A DNA stretch of 59,593 nt, from the NCBI GenBank assembly GCA_022969175.1, contig JALJPB010000007.1:1-59593 (forward strand), given 5' to 3'. How positions within the stretch are numbered: the stretch's first letter is position 1; each line of letters begins with the position of its first letter. The position numbers and the translations under genes are program-made. This stretch comes from Colwellia sp. Lineage in GTDB: Bacteria > Pseudomonadota > Gammaproteobacteria > Enterobacterales > Alteromonadaceae. The notes beneath the pieces are model-generated. The model ran no database searches. It was not told the origin of the DNA and saw only the letters and a program-made list of their open reading frames with translations. This document shows positions 41,741-50,577 of this stretch, one piece after another.

Positions 41741-44599
41741 TCACTTCAGTTTAACAAAAACCACACTACTTAAAGCTGACACGGTAAATCCTTGCTCATT
41801 CGCCGAGCTTTGCTTAACTAGGGCATCATCACCCTTTTGATGTATCGGGTGTAGTTGGTAAGCTTTTGCTTTTGAATAGTTAAAGGTTTGTGCTTGATCA
41901 CTGGTATTAAATATCACCATAATACTTTGGTAGTTTTCATCAACCGCAGTGCCTTTAGTATCGTCTAACTTCATGACAATCAGCCCTGTTTGGTGCTTCT
42001 TACTCATGCTTTTATTCTCGGTATTAAGAAAGCTTACTTTATCAATAATGGCACGTTCACTGGTTAATCTAAACAGTGGCGAACTCATGCGTATAGCTAA
42101 CATATCGTTAAAGACTTGGCTGCTAAACTCTATATGCTTTGCACTAACTTGATCGCGCCCTTCGTGCCCTGCCATTACTTTTTTTATTAACCCCCAGTTG
42201 TCTTTATCTTTGGCTGCGGGTGGTAAACCGACGTTATAAAAGTTGTTTTGTTTGGAAAAATCAACCCGATTAAACCAGTCACTATAATCATAACTATCAC
42301 GTAAAAATGATTTAGAACGCAAAAACTCTGAGCCCATATGTAAAAACGGTATACCTTGAGCAAATAAAGTAAACGACAAACTTTGTAAATGCATACGAAC
42401 ACGGTTTTGTGTTGAAACCTCAAAGGATAAACGATACTGGCTGTTATCCCAAAGCGTTTGGTTATCATGTTTTGAGACATAATTAATGGTATCTGCTGGA
42501 TCTAAGGCATAACCTGTTGGTTGATCACCATAGGGAATATCTTTGCCAAGTACCCTCTCTCCCTGAGTATTAGTAAGCGGAAAATTAGCCAGGTTAGCTG
42601 CCAAACCAATGCGTAATTGCGCCATCTTCAAGTCATAACCCATTTGGCTTTGTTGCTGCCTAACTACTTCATTAGGCAATGTTAATAAGCCATTACCCAT
42701 ACCTTGACCGCTTCGGGTATTATTACCGCCACCACGAACAGCATCTCGTAACCTATCAGAGAAAGTGCCTATTTCACTACCACCTAACTCTAACTGACTC
42801 GCTTGTACAAATTGGCTATTATTGGCAACTTCACCAAAATTCCAACCTTCACCGTAAAAATAAGTATCGCCATCAACTTCACGCACAGCCTCTCGAGCGT
42901 CTAACACCGCTTGTTTGGGCTGGTGCCCCATTAAGTCAAATCGGAAGCCATCAATTTTATAATCTCTTGCCCAAACTACTAAAGAGTCGGTCATCAGCTT
43001 TGCCATCATCACCCGTTCTGTTGCGGTATTATCACAACATGTTGATTGCTCAACAGCGCCAGTAATAGGGTGTAAGCGGTGGTAATAATTAGGCACTATT
43101 TTATCTAAAACCGATTTTTCTGCTAAGCCTGATTGATAAGTATGATTGTAAACTACATCCATTATTACCCTAAAACCTAAACCATGAAGGCTTTGTACCA
43201 TTTGTCTAAACTCAATTAAACGCGCCTTTCCTTGAGGGTTAATGGCATAACTTCCTTCTGGTACTGTGTAGTGGTAAGGATCGTACCCCCAATTAAAATT
43301 GTCGAGTTCTCTGAGTTCACTGACCAATTGTTGGGCTTGTTTTGTTTTAGGATCATAACTCTTCAATAGTGATTTTAAAGATTGTCCAGCGTTAATCACA
43401 GAGCCAAGTTTACAAACAGTTGTTTCTGGCGCTATTGCACAAACCTTCGACATACTATCGTTGATATCAATCGCTTGACTACTATCTTCATTCACGGTGG
43501 CAATATCAAAGGTTGGCAATAAATGAATAGTATTTAAACCAGCCTGTTTTAACGCTTTTAAATGTTTAATGCCATAGGAGTTTTGTTCGCTAAAGGCTTT
43601 GTACTTTCCTCGAAAACTTGCATCTGACAGCCTTGAATCTATCGAGCTAAAATCACGAATGTGAGTTTCATAAAGCACCAAATCTTCAACGTTTTTCACT
43701 TGTGGCACTTTATGACCTTGCCAGTTATCAGGTTGAGTATCAGTATCGTTTAGATCAACCACTTGAGAGAAATGACTATTGACTGACAAACTTAATGAAT
43801 AGGGATCTGTAGTGATCAATGTTTCAATTTGTTTTGATGCGGGGTGGTAAACTGTTATTTGGTATTGATAATAACTGCTCTTGGATGAAGGCGTTGTTTG
43901 TAACGACCAAACCCCTGTTTTGGCATCCTCCGTCATCAGTTTACTTGCTACTGGGACTAAATCAGAACCAGAGCGATGAGACGTTACCTGATCATCATTA
44001 AATAAAAGTAATTCTACCCTTTGTGCGGTTGGTGCCCATAACTTAAAGCTTACACCTTGTTCGATAATGTTAGCGCCTAAGTCATTAACCTCATTAGCAT
44101 CTTGATCATTAGCGGTATAAAGCTCATCAATAACAACTGCGGTTTGCAGGTAAGATAGTTGTTGTACTTGTTGTTGTTCATCAACAGCCACTACCATCAG
44201 TTGTTGTTTTAACAATCGCTTAGATTGCTCATTACTGACCTCAAGCTTGTAAGCTTGAAAACTAGTTAAATGTGGAAATTTATCTTTAATACTCTGACTA
44301 AACTCAGTTTTAGTCAGTGCTATTTGTTTTACTTCATTCTGTTTAATGCTCACTAATGCATAATTGAATTGTTTAACAGAACTAGGCAGTAAAATTAATT
44401 GAGGTGATAACCAATGAGCAGAACTATCGCTAGGTAAATTGGCTAGTTGCTCTAGTGAAAACTGCCCTTTATCAAGCATAGCTGCATCTGCTTGCGTTTT
44501 GTGTTGCACGCCATTATCACAGGAAAAAAGTAGCGAGGTTGCAAAAAGCAATATGGTGCTTAACGTCAATGAGCATCTAAACGGCTTAGTTGTTTGCAT
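41741..44599 (-). CDS. pulA: Pullulanase-type GH13 lipoprotein (952 residues)
   Basis: The signal peptide ends TSLLFSC, so it is lipid-anchored. After an N-terminal beta region comes the CBM48-like domain (GVSFKLWAPTAQRVELLLF), then the GH13 barrel. VIMDVVYNHT, FRFDLMGH with nucleophile Asp555, YFYGEGW with acid/base Glu584, and YVSKHDNQTLWD are all intact. The C-terminal beta domain is of the DUF3372 kind. It debranches alpha-1,6 links in pullulan or glycogen-like glucans at the cell surface. A 12-bp motif CATACGTATTCA about 90 bp upstream is shared with the second pullulanase gene. Confidence 0.93.
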   Translation of the reverse strand: MQTTKPFRCSLTLSTILLFATSLLFSCDNGVQHKTQADAAMLDKGQFSLEQLANLPSDSSAHWLSPQLILLPSSVKQFNYALVSIKQNEVKQIALTKTEFSQSIKDKFPHLTSFQAYKLEVSNEQSKRLLKQQLMVVAVDEQQQVQQLSYLQTAVVIDELYTANDQDANEVNDLGANIIEQGVSFKLWAPTAQRVELLLFNDDQVTSHRSGSDLVPVASKLMTEDAKTGVWSLQTTPSSKSSYYQYQITVYHPASKQIETLITTDPYSLSLSVNSHFSQVVDLNDTDTQPDNWQGHKVPQVKNVEDLVLYETHIRDFSSIDSRLSDASFRGKYKAFSEQNSYGIKHLKALKQAGLNTIHLLPTFDIATVNEDSSQAIDINDSMSKVCAIAPETTVCKLGSVINAGQSLKSLLKSYDPKTKQAQQLVSELRELDNFNWGYDPYHYTVPEGSYAINPQGKARLIEFRQMVQSLHGLGFRVIMDVVYNHTYQSGLAEKSVLDKIVPNYYHRLHPITGAVEQSTCCDNTATERVMMAKLMTDSLVVWARDYKIDGFRFDLMGHQPKQAVLDAREAVREVDGDTYFYGEGWNFGEVANNSQFVQASQLELGGSEIGTFSDRLRDAVRGGGNNTRSGQGMGNGLLTLPNEVVRQQQSQMGYDLKMAQLRIGLAANLANFPLTNTQGERVLGKDIPYGDQPTGYALDPADTINYVSKHDNQTLWDNSQYRLSFEVSTQNRVRMHLQSLSFTLFAQGIPFLHMGSEFLRSKSFLRDSYDYSDWFNRVDFSKQNNFYNVGLPPAAKDKDNWGLIKKVMAGHEGRDQVSAKHIEFSSQVFNDMLAIRMSSPLFRLTSERAIIDKVSFLNTENKSMSKKHQTGLIVMKLDDTKGTAVDENYQSIMVIFNTSDQAQTFNYSKAKAYQLHPIHQKGDDALVKQSSANEQGFTVSALSSVVFVKLK

Positions 44600-44685
44600 A
44601 ATAAGTCCAATAAATTAATTTTTCGATTCTGTTAAAAGTAATTTACTGGGTCACGAGCTATTTAAACAGCAGCTTTGCTTTTTTG

Positions 44686-44697
44686 CATACGTATTCA
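44686..44697. promoter_or_regulatory. Shared operator candidate, copy 1
   Basis: CATACGTATTCA, part of a near-palindrome (TGCATACGTATTCA against the ideal TGAATACGTATTCA, one mismatch), 87-98 bp upstream of the 952-residue pullulanase gene. The same 12-mer lies upstream of the other pullulanase gene. The shape is that of a LacI-family (MalI/MalR-like) operator. Confidence 0.5.
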
Positions 44698-44809
44698 GCT
44701 TATTACCAAGCGATTAATACTTTAATTAAGCTTTCTACACCGTATTTTATTCACGTTATATCTTAGTGATATCGCTAAATGATACTGTACTTTTCTATTC
44801 CCCAAAGAA

Positions 44810-45955
44810 CTACTGTTGATACTTGCGGCTTATTGCAGTTAACGCATCGAGTAATTCAGCAGAGTTAGGATTTTTAATCAATTCCGATTGATAGAGAGAT
44901 ATCGCCTGTGCAACGGCTTCATTATCCAGATAAAATTGAGCTATTTTGTTTATGAACCCTATTGAATAATCAAACCGTTCAATAAAGCCATCGAATTCAT
45001 TTACTAACATTTTGAAAAATTCAAAATCACCTTCATTTATCGACTGGTTCAGCAAGTAATGTTTAGTATCATCATGAATGTCTTGGCTTATTTGGTAATG
45101 AATACCTCTCTCTTTATAATATTTCTTTAAAGCTATCATGCCACCAAAATCTTTAAACTGCTTAATTGAATAGAACCTTATCGGTGAATAGTCACTAAAA
45201 TATAGAGCAAGTCCCTTATTAAAAGTATCAAGAGGTGTTGAATAATGATCATCACTTTTTGATAAATTAAATTCCCACTTCAAATCATTTTTATTGTTAC
45301 TGGTAAATATTTTGGCGAGGCCTTGGTGAGACTCTAATGACCAAGACTCAACACTGCCCAAAGTATAATAAAAAAATTCAGCGGTAGACTTTTTGCTCTT
45401 CAATATTTCATTAACGCTCTTAAGTCGCTCCATTGAAAAATGCGTGGAGCTCGCTAAAAAATAGGCATCAAAAAGCTTTGGCCTTTTAGCGAATAACTCT
45501 AATGCAAAACCGCCTGCCATTTCCCAACCAAAATACATCTTCATGTCATTAGTACGGTAATGCTGTTCAACGTGGGAAACAATTTTATTTTGCATGGTGT
45601 CTATAAATTCAAGGGCGTTATTTGCAAGTAAGTCTCTACGCTTTAAATTTTCAGTATTAATGCCAACCACAATAAAGGCAGGGGATTTATCCTGCCAAGT
45701 CAGTGTTTTTTGATAGGCAATAGCGTGAAGAAAATATTTCTCACTATCCATTACATACATCACAGGGTATGCATCATTGTTTTCTGAATTGTTTTCTGAA
45801 TATTTTTCGGGTAAATATACCGTGAGAGATTGGTTATTATCAAGTGTAATAGAGTGTATATCCCCTACATTGTCGACAACTCTTTTATCGACTAACTCTG
45901 TCGCTAAGACATTAATTGATAGAAAGAATATTAATACTGACAAAAATTGATTCAT
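44810..45955 (-). CDS. Exported esterase-D-like protein lacking the usual catalytic Ser
   Basis: 381 residues. Signal peptide ends INVLATEL. The fold follows putative esterases of the IroE/Fes/EstD group: YPVMYVMDSEKYF, AFIVVGINTENLKRRDL and a segment MYFGWEMAGGFALELFAKRP where the nucleophile elbow G-x-S-x-G-G should be. Here the Ser position reads Met (WEMAGG), so it may be non-catalytic or use another residue. A C-terminal part (about 300-381) looks helical and TPR-like. Downstream of the cassette array, same strand as the pullulanase. Confidence 0.7.
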   Translation of the reverse strand: MNQFLSVLIFFLSINVLATELVDKRVVDNVGDIHSITLDNNQSLTVYLPEKYSENNSENNDAYPVMYVMDSEKYFLHAIAYQKTLTWQDKSPAFIVVGINTENLKRRDLLANNALEFIDTMQNKIVSHVEQHYRTNDMKMYFGWEMAGGFALELFAKRPKLFDAYFLASSTHFSMERLKSVNEILKSKKSTAEFFYYTLGSVESWSLESHQGLAKIFTSNNKNDLKWEFNLSKSDDHYSTPLDTFNKGLALYFSDYSPIRFYSIKQFKDFGGMIALKKYYKERGIHYQISQDIHDDTKHYLLNQSINEGDFEFFKMLVNEFDGFIERFDYSIGFINKIAQFYLDNEAVAQAISLYQSELIKNPNSAELLDALTAISRKYQQ

Positions 45956-46081
45956 AACAGCTCCGTTAAAGTGAATATCGATGTGAATAGGCCCGCATTT
46001 ACGGGCTAAATAATTATTGGCTAAAATGTTGAACTAAGTGGAAATTACTAATGACATTTTCGTTTGCCGTTATTGTTGGGG

Positions 46082-46540
46082 CTATAGTAAACGTCGTAAC
46101 CTTGAGCCCGTACATTCAAAACCTTTGCTCTGATAGAACTTCATTGTTCTAGGGCTTTCATTTGTAGCAGGGCTTCCAACCTCTAACCGTTTCCAGTCTC
46201 GCTCTTTACCTTTAGCAATAGCAGAGTTTAACAACAGTTCACCGATATTAGATGAGCGAAATTCTGGTTTAACATAAAGCTCAGATATTTCGCCAAAAAC
46301 CCCTCCAGCGTATATTGAAGCACATTCATGAAGCGTTATAACACCAATACTTTTATCATTAGACTTTGCTAAGAATGCCCAAATTTTTGATGAGTCCAAC
46401 AAACTCTTTGTTATTGATTCTAATTCTGTATTTTCAATTTCATCTTTAGCAGACGGGTCAAGTTCAATCAATAAATCTTTCACTAAATCAGCGACATCTT
46501 TAAAATCATTTGATGCATCGACAACTTCAATATTATCCAT
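46082..46540 (-). CDS. GNAT-family N-acetyltransferase (cassette)
   Basis: 152 residues. The acetyl-CoA loop region reads ISELYVKPEFRSSNIGELLL, corresponding to the R/Q-x-x-G-x-G/A motif (here RSSNIGE, the first part altered). Then come RLEVGSPATNESPRTMKFYQ and the final SKGFECTG. The substrate is unknown. Cassette GNATs often modify antibiotics or toxins, but nothing here is specific. It is the last cassette in the direction of transcription. I see no clear attC downstream of it, only a degenerate stretch at 45956-46081. Confidence 0.88.
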   Translation of the reverse strand: MDNIEVVDASNDFKDVADLVKDLLIELDPSAKDEIENTELESITKSLLDSSKIWAFLAKSNDKSIGVITLHECASIYAGGVFGEISELYVKPEFRSSNIGELLLNSAIAKGKERDWKRLEVGSPATNESPRTMKFYQSKGFECTGSRLRRLL

Positions 46541-46554
46541 AGAGCCTCCAAATT

Positions 46555-46610
46555 CCTAACGCCCGCTAAGCGGCAAATTTCAATATATCAAAATCAATGC
46601 GTTTGTTAGC
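46555..46610 (-). other. attC site 1
   Basis: On the minus strand it starts GCTAACAAACGC and ends GCCGCTTAGCGGGCGTTAGG, closely like Vibrio cholerae repeats. It is short (56 bp), between the GNAT cassette and the 171-residue protein cassette. Confidence 0.85.
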
Positions 46611-46637
46611 TGTTCAAACAACTTATTATCTGAATAT

Positions 46638-47153
46638 TTATTGTAAAAATATTTGCTTATCTTCGATAATACATAATTCTACAGCAGCTGGACGGTTACT
46701 CCTATCAATGACCCAGCACTCTTCATAAATAGAACAATAACAAAGCTCTATACTTATTGAGTTATCAGCCTTTGCAAGTATTTTGGCATCTTCGCCTTTA
46801 TATGAAACAGGGGTAATAGTGTCTTGAGGTGGTAACGTACGATTACCTATATGTGACTGCCTGATATTATTAAATGACTCGATGTCCTTCCACATCTTAA
46901 TATATTTTGAACCATCTTGAACTTTTGCATACTTTATCAATGCTGGACCGGTGCCGCTATTAGTGACTCCATAACTAAACGAATTACCACTAAAACTTCT
47001 GAATATTTCTAACCTTGGCCAAACTGCGGCTCTTGCATATTCACGGTCAACATAGGCTGAATAAATTGAAGTAAAAGCGGTAACTAAACCAATAAGTAGA
47101 GCAGAAAGGGCTACTATCATCTCAGGATTTTTATACCACGCGGTGTTATTCAT
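46638..47153 (-). CDS. Membrane-anchored protein, unknown (cassette)
   Basis: 171 residues. One N-terminal membrane helix (MIVALSALLIGLVTAFTSIY), then a soluble beta-rich domain with a Cys cluster (IELCYCSIYEECWVID, VELCIIED). Such single-helix proteins are frequent in integron cassettes; no function is known. AAGGAA lies 9 nt before the ATG. Confidence 0.75.
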   Translation of the reverse strand: MNNTAWYKNPEMIVALSALLIGLVTAFTSIYSAYVDREYARAAVWPRLEIFRSFSGNSFSYGVTNSGTGPALIKYAKVQDGSKYIKMWKDIESFNNIRQSHIGNRTLPPQDTITPVSYKGEDAKILAKADNSISIELCYCSIYEECWVIDRSNRPAAVELCIIEDKQIFLQ

Positions 47154-47195
47154 TCTTTATTATTCCTTCGCTAAAGTAGTGGCAAATACAAAACC

Positions 47196-47262
47196 AGTTA
47201 ACACTAGCATAAGCGGGAAAAGATAGTTGGCTAAATGTTGAGGTACAAAGCAAGCGCAACTG
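47196..47262 (-). other. attC site 2
   Basis: Minus strand: GCAGTTGCGCTTGC at the 5' side, TAGCCAACTATC in the hairpin, CCCGCTTATGCTAGTGTTAA at the 3' side (R' box GTTAACT). It differs more from the others. Confidence 0.65.
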
Positions 47263-47276
47263 CACATTACTATTAT

Positions 47277-47666
47277 TTAACAATTACTTAGAGAACCTTG
47301 CTCTAACTGTAACCAATTTAAAGCTTCATCACGATTAGAATATATTTTCAAATTCCAATCAATTTTATGAGGTACTGTTGATTTCAAATATTCTGTAGCG
47401 ATTTCCGTCGGCCTAGTATAGGCAACAACAGCCATGGCATTAATTTCTTTTAAGTTAGCTAAATTTACCTGAGCGTCAAAATCATATGTGTAAGTATTAA
47501 CCTTATTAATTAGTAGAGAAAAAGGGGCAACTAAATGTGAAAGGAGAAACTCATGGTATTGGTCTACCATTGCTAAAGTCATTTCGACATTCTCATTTAT
47601 TATGACTTCAGCTATTGAGTCGCTGAGAATAATTATTGTTGCAAATGGAAGTTGATATGAATTGAT
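47277..47666 (-). pseudogene. STAS/SpoIIAA-like cassette gene with its start codon apparently lost
   Basis: The frame is open from 47666 to the stop at 47277 (129 codons). The first in-frame ATG is at 47582, but the preceding codons encode conserved-looking sequence (SYQLPFATIIILSDSIAEV, then IINENVEMTLAM). An AGGGAG ribosome site lies 6 nt before an ATC codon at 47666-47664, exactly where an ATG would be expected, so the start seems mutated from ATG to ATC. Rare ATC initiation cannot be excluded. The protein (YHEFLLSHLVAPFSLLINKV, then MAVVAYTRPTEI and SNRDEALNWL) looks like a SpoIIAA/STAS-like fold common in cassettes. Confidence 0.6.
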
Positions 47667-47728
47667 AAATTTCTCCCTAACTTTTTTGAATGATACTGAA
47701 AACCTAACATCTTAATAAGCTAAAAATA

Positions 47729-47798
47729 TAACGCCTTAATAAACTGAAATTAAGGGTTGGCTATAATCACGCAGCGATGTCCAACCCTATGTTTAAGC
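47729..47798 (-). other. attC site 3
   Basis: Minus strand: GTGCTTAAACATAGGGTTGG at the 5' side, ATAGCCAACCC in the hairpin, CAGTTTATTAAGGCGTTATA at the 3' side. The stop codon of the DUF1801 cassette lies in the R'' box, as is usual for cassettes. Confidence 0.8.
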
Positions 47799-48194
47799 AC
47801 CAAGTAAAGCTAGGTGCTTTATTTTATGGTAACGTAAAGACATTGATATACAATGTTTTAATTCTTTCAAAGGGATCTCAGTGCCTTTTTTAAATATAAT
47901 TGCCCTATTGCCATCATAACTAAACACGTCACCATAGATTTCTTTGAATGTCTCAATCAGTGTTGTTTTGCAGTTGAAGTAAATACAATATTGTTCTGGG
48001 TATTTTATTTTCCAATCAAATCTGATTGTGCTGCCAGTTTTTGAAATATAACTTGGCTCCCCCCATTTTAAAGTTTCAGTTAAAGAGATTTCATCTTGCT
48101 GTGCAACATTTAAAATGGTTGATCGAATCTGCATTAATAAAGATGCTATATCCTCAGGATATATTTCAAACTTTTGTTTTACCCTCAAATCCAC
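47793..48194 (-). CDS. DUF1801 family protein (cassette)
   Basis: The frame opens at an ATG at 48224 inside the attC-like site, but GGGAG lies 7 nt before a GTG at 48194, which I prefer: 133 residues. ISLTETLKWGEPSYISKTGS, FDWKIKYPEQYCIYFNC and the terminal YHKIKHLALLG match DUF1801 (YdhG-like) proteins of the iron-chaperone-like fold. Function uncertain. Common in integron arrays. Confidence 0.85.
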   Translation of the reverse strand: MDLRVKQKFEIYPEDIASLLMQIRSTILNVAQQDEISLTETLKWGEPSYISKTGSTIRFDWKIKYPEQYCIYFNCKTTLIETFKEIYGDVFSYDGNRAIIFKKGTEIPLKELKHCISMSLRYHKIKHLALLGA

Positions 48195-48221
48195 TTTAAG
48201 TCTCCCTGACTCTGAGCAACA

Positions 48222-48296
48222 CATAACAGCTATTAAGCGTTAGATAAAATGTCAAACACAGAACTACATTGTGATCTACTAATCGCCACCGTTTGA
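48222..48296 (-). other. attC site 4 (degenerate)
   Basis: Minus strand: ACTCAAACGGTGGCGATTAG at the 5' side and CTAACGCTTAATAGCTGTTA at the 3' side. The R' box is altered and the hairpin arms are poor. Confidence 0.55.
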
Positions 48297-48315
48297 GTAA
48301 CTTTTTATAGCTAAA

Positions 48316-48597
48316 TTACTCTCCAGATCTTGGTCTAACTTTTGCTTCTATAGCTGTCCCTCTTATTGAGATCATCAATAAACCATCTGTACCTTTACAC
48401 CTTTTAGCTAATGGTAATAATTGAGATTTAAAGCCATTATTATCAGTTAAGTGCTCCATAGCACTTAGTGATATTTCATACTCACCGCAGCTTTCATTTG
48501 AACATAAATAATGGCGTTTATTCTCATTATCCGTTTTAGTGTAATTAGCATCTGATTTACATAAATAACAACTTTCAGAAAATTTAGTATTGCTCAT
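48316..48597 (-). CDS. Four-Cys zinc-ribbon-like protein, unknown (cassette)
   Basis: 93 residues. SCYLCKSDANY and YLCSNESCGEYEIS give CxxC and CxxxxC pairs that could bind zinc. The rest, AMEHLTDNNGFKSQLLPLAK, is helical. AAAGGAT precedes the ATG. No family recognised. Confidence 0.75.
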   Translation of the reverse strand: MSNTKFSESCYLCKSDANYTKTDNENKRHYLCSNESCGEYEISLSAMEHLTDNNGFKSQLLPLAKRCKGTDGLLMISIRGTAIEAKVRPRSGE

Positions 48598-48610
48598 GAA
48601 TTATCCTTTA

Positions 48611-48697
48611 GGTATACGCCCACTGATGCGGACAAAAATAGTTGGTTAAAATTGCGAGGAACGAAGCTAGCCAACTGTTTAGCGTCCGTTTGAGTAA
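48611..48697 (-). other. attC site 5
   Basis: Minus strand: CTCAAACGGACGCTAAACAG at the 5' side, arms GTTGGCTAGC and TTAACCAAC, GTCCGCATCAGTGGGCGTAT at the 3' side. The R' box is changed (GTATACC instead of GTTAGRC). Confidence 0.75.
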
Positions 48698-48701
48698 CTT
48701 T

Positions 48702-49253
48702 TTATAGCGCAACAATTAAGTTACACCATTTAATAAGCCAACCTTTTGACCTTATACGGTATTCGAATACTGATTTCAATCGTTTAGGGTTATATGTGAC
48801 CTGTAATTTAAACAAAGATTCGAATCCAAAGGCTGATATACAATCAAATTTTCCATTAGACAATTTACGAATACCTATAGCCGTTTCTTTTTCTGGCCAA
48901 TAACTCATAGCATCTAAAGAGCTAAGGTAAGGATCATCATCATTTCTTATATGCATCAAAGCCTGATTTCTAACTTGCCAATTTAATTGCGGTAGTAACT
49001 CATTTAGCTTTGATTCATATTCTATAAATTTATCAGAATTTGATTCATTAAAATCGAAATATATAACATCAACATCGTTCAAAGGTGTTGGTTCTGACTT
49101 GTGATGCAAATTATCCCAGACAAGATTACGAACAAATCCCGCGGCTAAATAACATTCAGGTAAATCAAGTAAACGAACACACTCCAATGCATTAAGTCGC
49201 AATTCATCTAGCTTAATTAGTTCAATGATTCTATCCATCTGCACCACTGCCAT
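48702..49253 (-). CDS. Nucleotidyltransferase-like protein (cassette)
   Basis: 183 residues. AAGFVRNLVWDNLH, then LNDVDVIYFD (the paired Asp of the nucleotidyltransferase fold), RNQALMHIRNDDDPYLSSLD and DAMSYWPEKETAIGI match the COG3575/DUF925 family of small cassette nucleotidyltransferases. The start at 49253 lies in the attC R' region; an ATG at 49238 (MDRIIEL) is equally possible since neither has a clear ribosome site. Confidence 0.82.
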   Translation of the reverse strand: MAVVQMDRIIELIKLDELRLNALECVRLLDLPECYLAAGFVRNLVWDNLHHKSEPTPLNDVDVIYFDFNESNSDKFIEYESKLNELLPQLNWQVRNQALMHIRNDDDPYLSSLDAMSYWPEKETAIGIRKLSNGKFDCISAFGFESLFKLQVTYNPKRLKSVFEYRIRSKGWLIKWCNLIVAL

Positions 49254-49320
49254 ACAACGCTCTGCTAAGCGGAAAATAATGCTTGGCTATAATAACGAAT
49301 TCATGACCAACTGTTAAATT
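49252..49320 (-). other. attC site 6
   Basis: Minus strand: AAATTTAACAGTTGGTCATG at the 5' side, TATAGCCAAG in the hairpin, TCCGCTTAGCAGAGCGTTGT at the 3' side. Confidence 0.8.
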
Positions 49321-49567
49321 TATTTGCTGTTTAGCATGCAAAAGATCAGAGTTACCTTGCATTGATAGCCAACTATCAGGAGTTCTGCCGATTGTTTTAG
49401 ATAAGCACAATACCATTTCAGGTTAAATTGCACTTTGATCTTTTATAACTCGATTTAAAGTAGACCATGCAACATCTAACTGTTTAGCTAAGTAGCGACA
49501 TAACCAGCTGGCTCTAGATAAATGTCGTAGATAACCCTCTAGGGTGTGGCGGATTATCCATATTCAT
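49306..49567 (-). pseudogene. higA: Decayed higA antitoxin gene (cassette)
   Basis: Starts MNMDNPPHPRG at 49567. Fragments in three frames read YDIYLEPAGYVAT, then LAKQLDVAWSTLNRVIKDQS, then after a TAA nonsense codon PEMVLCLSKTIGRTPDSWLS and LLHAKQ. These are the successive parts of a HigA-type helix-turn-helix antitoxin, broken by at least two frameshifts and one in-frame stop. The final fragment merges into the attC site. Confidence 0.85.
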
Positions 49568-49846
49568 TAGTGATAGTCCTCATAGTTGAGAATATATCCA
49601 TACCATAGATAAACTCAAAAGTACTGCGTCAGTTACCACGTACAGTAATAGACCAAATCCCATCCCGATGTTCTTTAAAAAAGAGGTTATTTGCAACCGA
49701 AAAAATTAATATCATCAATATCTTGTGCGGCATCAAAAGCGGTAAGTTACATATGCAATTTACCTTGATGCTTTACCTGAGCCACTGAAATACTACCCGT
49801 CCGGAGGGGATTTTTTAAGGCCTTTGTGTTTGAAATATTTAATCAT
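49567..49846 (-). pseudogene. higB: Decayed higB toxin gene (cassette)
   Basis: Starts MIKYFKHKGLKK at 49846. Fragments VKHQGKLHM, LTAFDAAQDIDDINFFGC, EHRDGIWSITVRGN, STFEFIYG and NYEDYH follow in order, matching a HigB/RelE-type mRNA interferase along its length. Several frameshifts and stops interrupt it. Its stop overlaps the higA start (TAATG), the normal higBA arrangement. The toxin is dead; the stretch 49423-49846 holds no other gene. Confidence 0.88.
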
Positions 49847-49899
49847 GCAATAAATGTAGCGTGATGCGCATCAGTTGTCGATAAAAATATACTAAGTGA

Positions 49900-50460
49900 T
49901 TACGACTCCAATACTTCTAAGCTATCTTGATGTGATTTTCTCCATTCGGTAGCAATAGAATAACCAGGTAACTTCTCAATTTTCTTCTTAGTAAATTGTA
50001 TTAATTCTTCATCCGACAAGCCTAAGTCGACTATAAATTTGCAAGGTTGATTTACATACCAAGGAGTATCTGTAAAAATTTCGAATCTATTATTTTCAGG
50101 GTCTCGAAAATATATAGACCAAGTAGTACCATGGGATACTGTTTGCATCTTCATTTTAGGTATTAACTTTAAGGATAAATTAAAAACCCTCAATTCAGAT
50201 AGAGATTCAACCCGGAAAGAAATATGATCTATAGGACTCTCTATTGTCCTATGGGATTGTCTCGGATTTAAAACAATTTGATGGTGTTCATCTGGGCTAC
50301 GGCTTAAAAAAACCATACCATTTTTACCCTCACCTCTATCAGTAATGACAAATCCCAAGTTTTTAGTGTAAAACGTTTCCATTTGAATAATATTTTTAAC
50401 ATATAATTCAACATGACTTAGGAGCATATTTGGAAAGTTAATTTTATCAGCGATTGCCAT
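49900..50460 (-). CDS. VOC-family protein (cassette)
   Basis: The frame begins at an ATG at 50487 inside the attC site; the ATG at 50460 (MAIADKINFP) is the likelier start, 186 residues. It has LLSHVELYVKNIIQMETFYT with the first metal His, FVITDRGEGKNGMVFLSRSP, PIDHISFRVESLSELRVF with the second His, and YFRDPENNRFEIFTDTPWYV with the metal Glu. These are the features of extradiol-dioxygenase or glyoxalase-like VOC enzymes. Substrate unknown. Confidence 0.87.
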   Translation of the reverse strand: MAIADKINFPNMLLSHVELYVKNIIQMETFYTKNLGFVITDRGEGKNGMVFLSRSPDEHHQIVLNPRQSHRTIESPIDHISFRVESLSELRVFNLSLKLIPKMKMQTVSHGTTWSIYFRDPENNRFEIFTDTPWYVNQPCKFIVDLGLSDEELIQFTKKKIEKLPGYSIATEWRKSHQDSLEVLES

Positions 50461-50475
50461 TTGTACGAGTAATCT

Positions 50476-50560
50476 CCTATCGTCCACTTAAGCGAACAAA
50501 AATAGTTGGTTGAAGTGTGTTGCCCAACGGACCTTTGTGCCGTTTCAAGTGATTGTTAGC
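50476..50560 (-). other. attC site 7
   Basis: Minus strand: GCTAACAATCACTTGAAACG at the 5' side, TCAACCAACTATTTTTGTTC in the hairpin arm, CGCTTAAGTGGACGATAGG at the 3' side (R' box altered). Confidence 0.75.
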
Positions 50561-50577
50561 AGCTGATTAAACACCAA

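Noticed and set aside
45956..46081. Possible eleventh attC downstream of the GNAT cassette
   Set aside because: Some attC-like words (CACTTAGT, TTTTAGCCAA) are present, but no R' or R'' box and no consistent hairpin; probably a short terminator and degenerate DNA.
49231..49416. 61-codon open frame read as a separate gene
   Set aside because: Its sequence is the C-terminal end of the decayed HigA antitoxin reading into an attC site, so it is part of the pseudogene.
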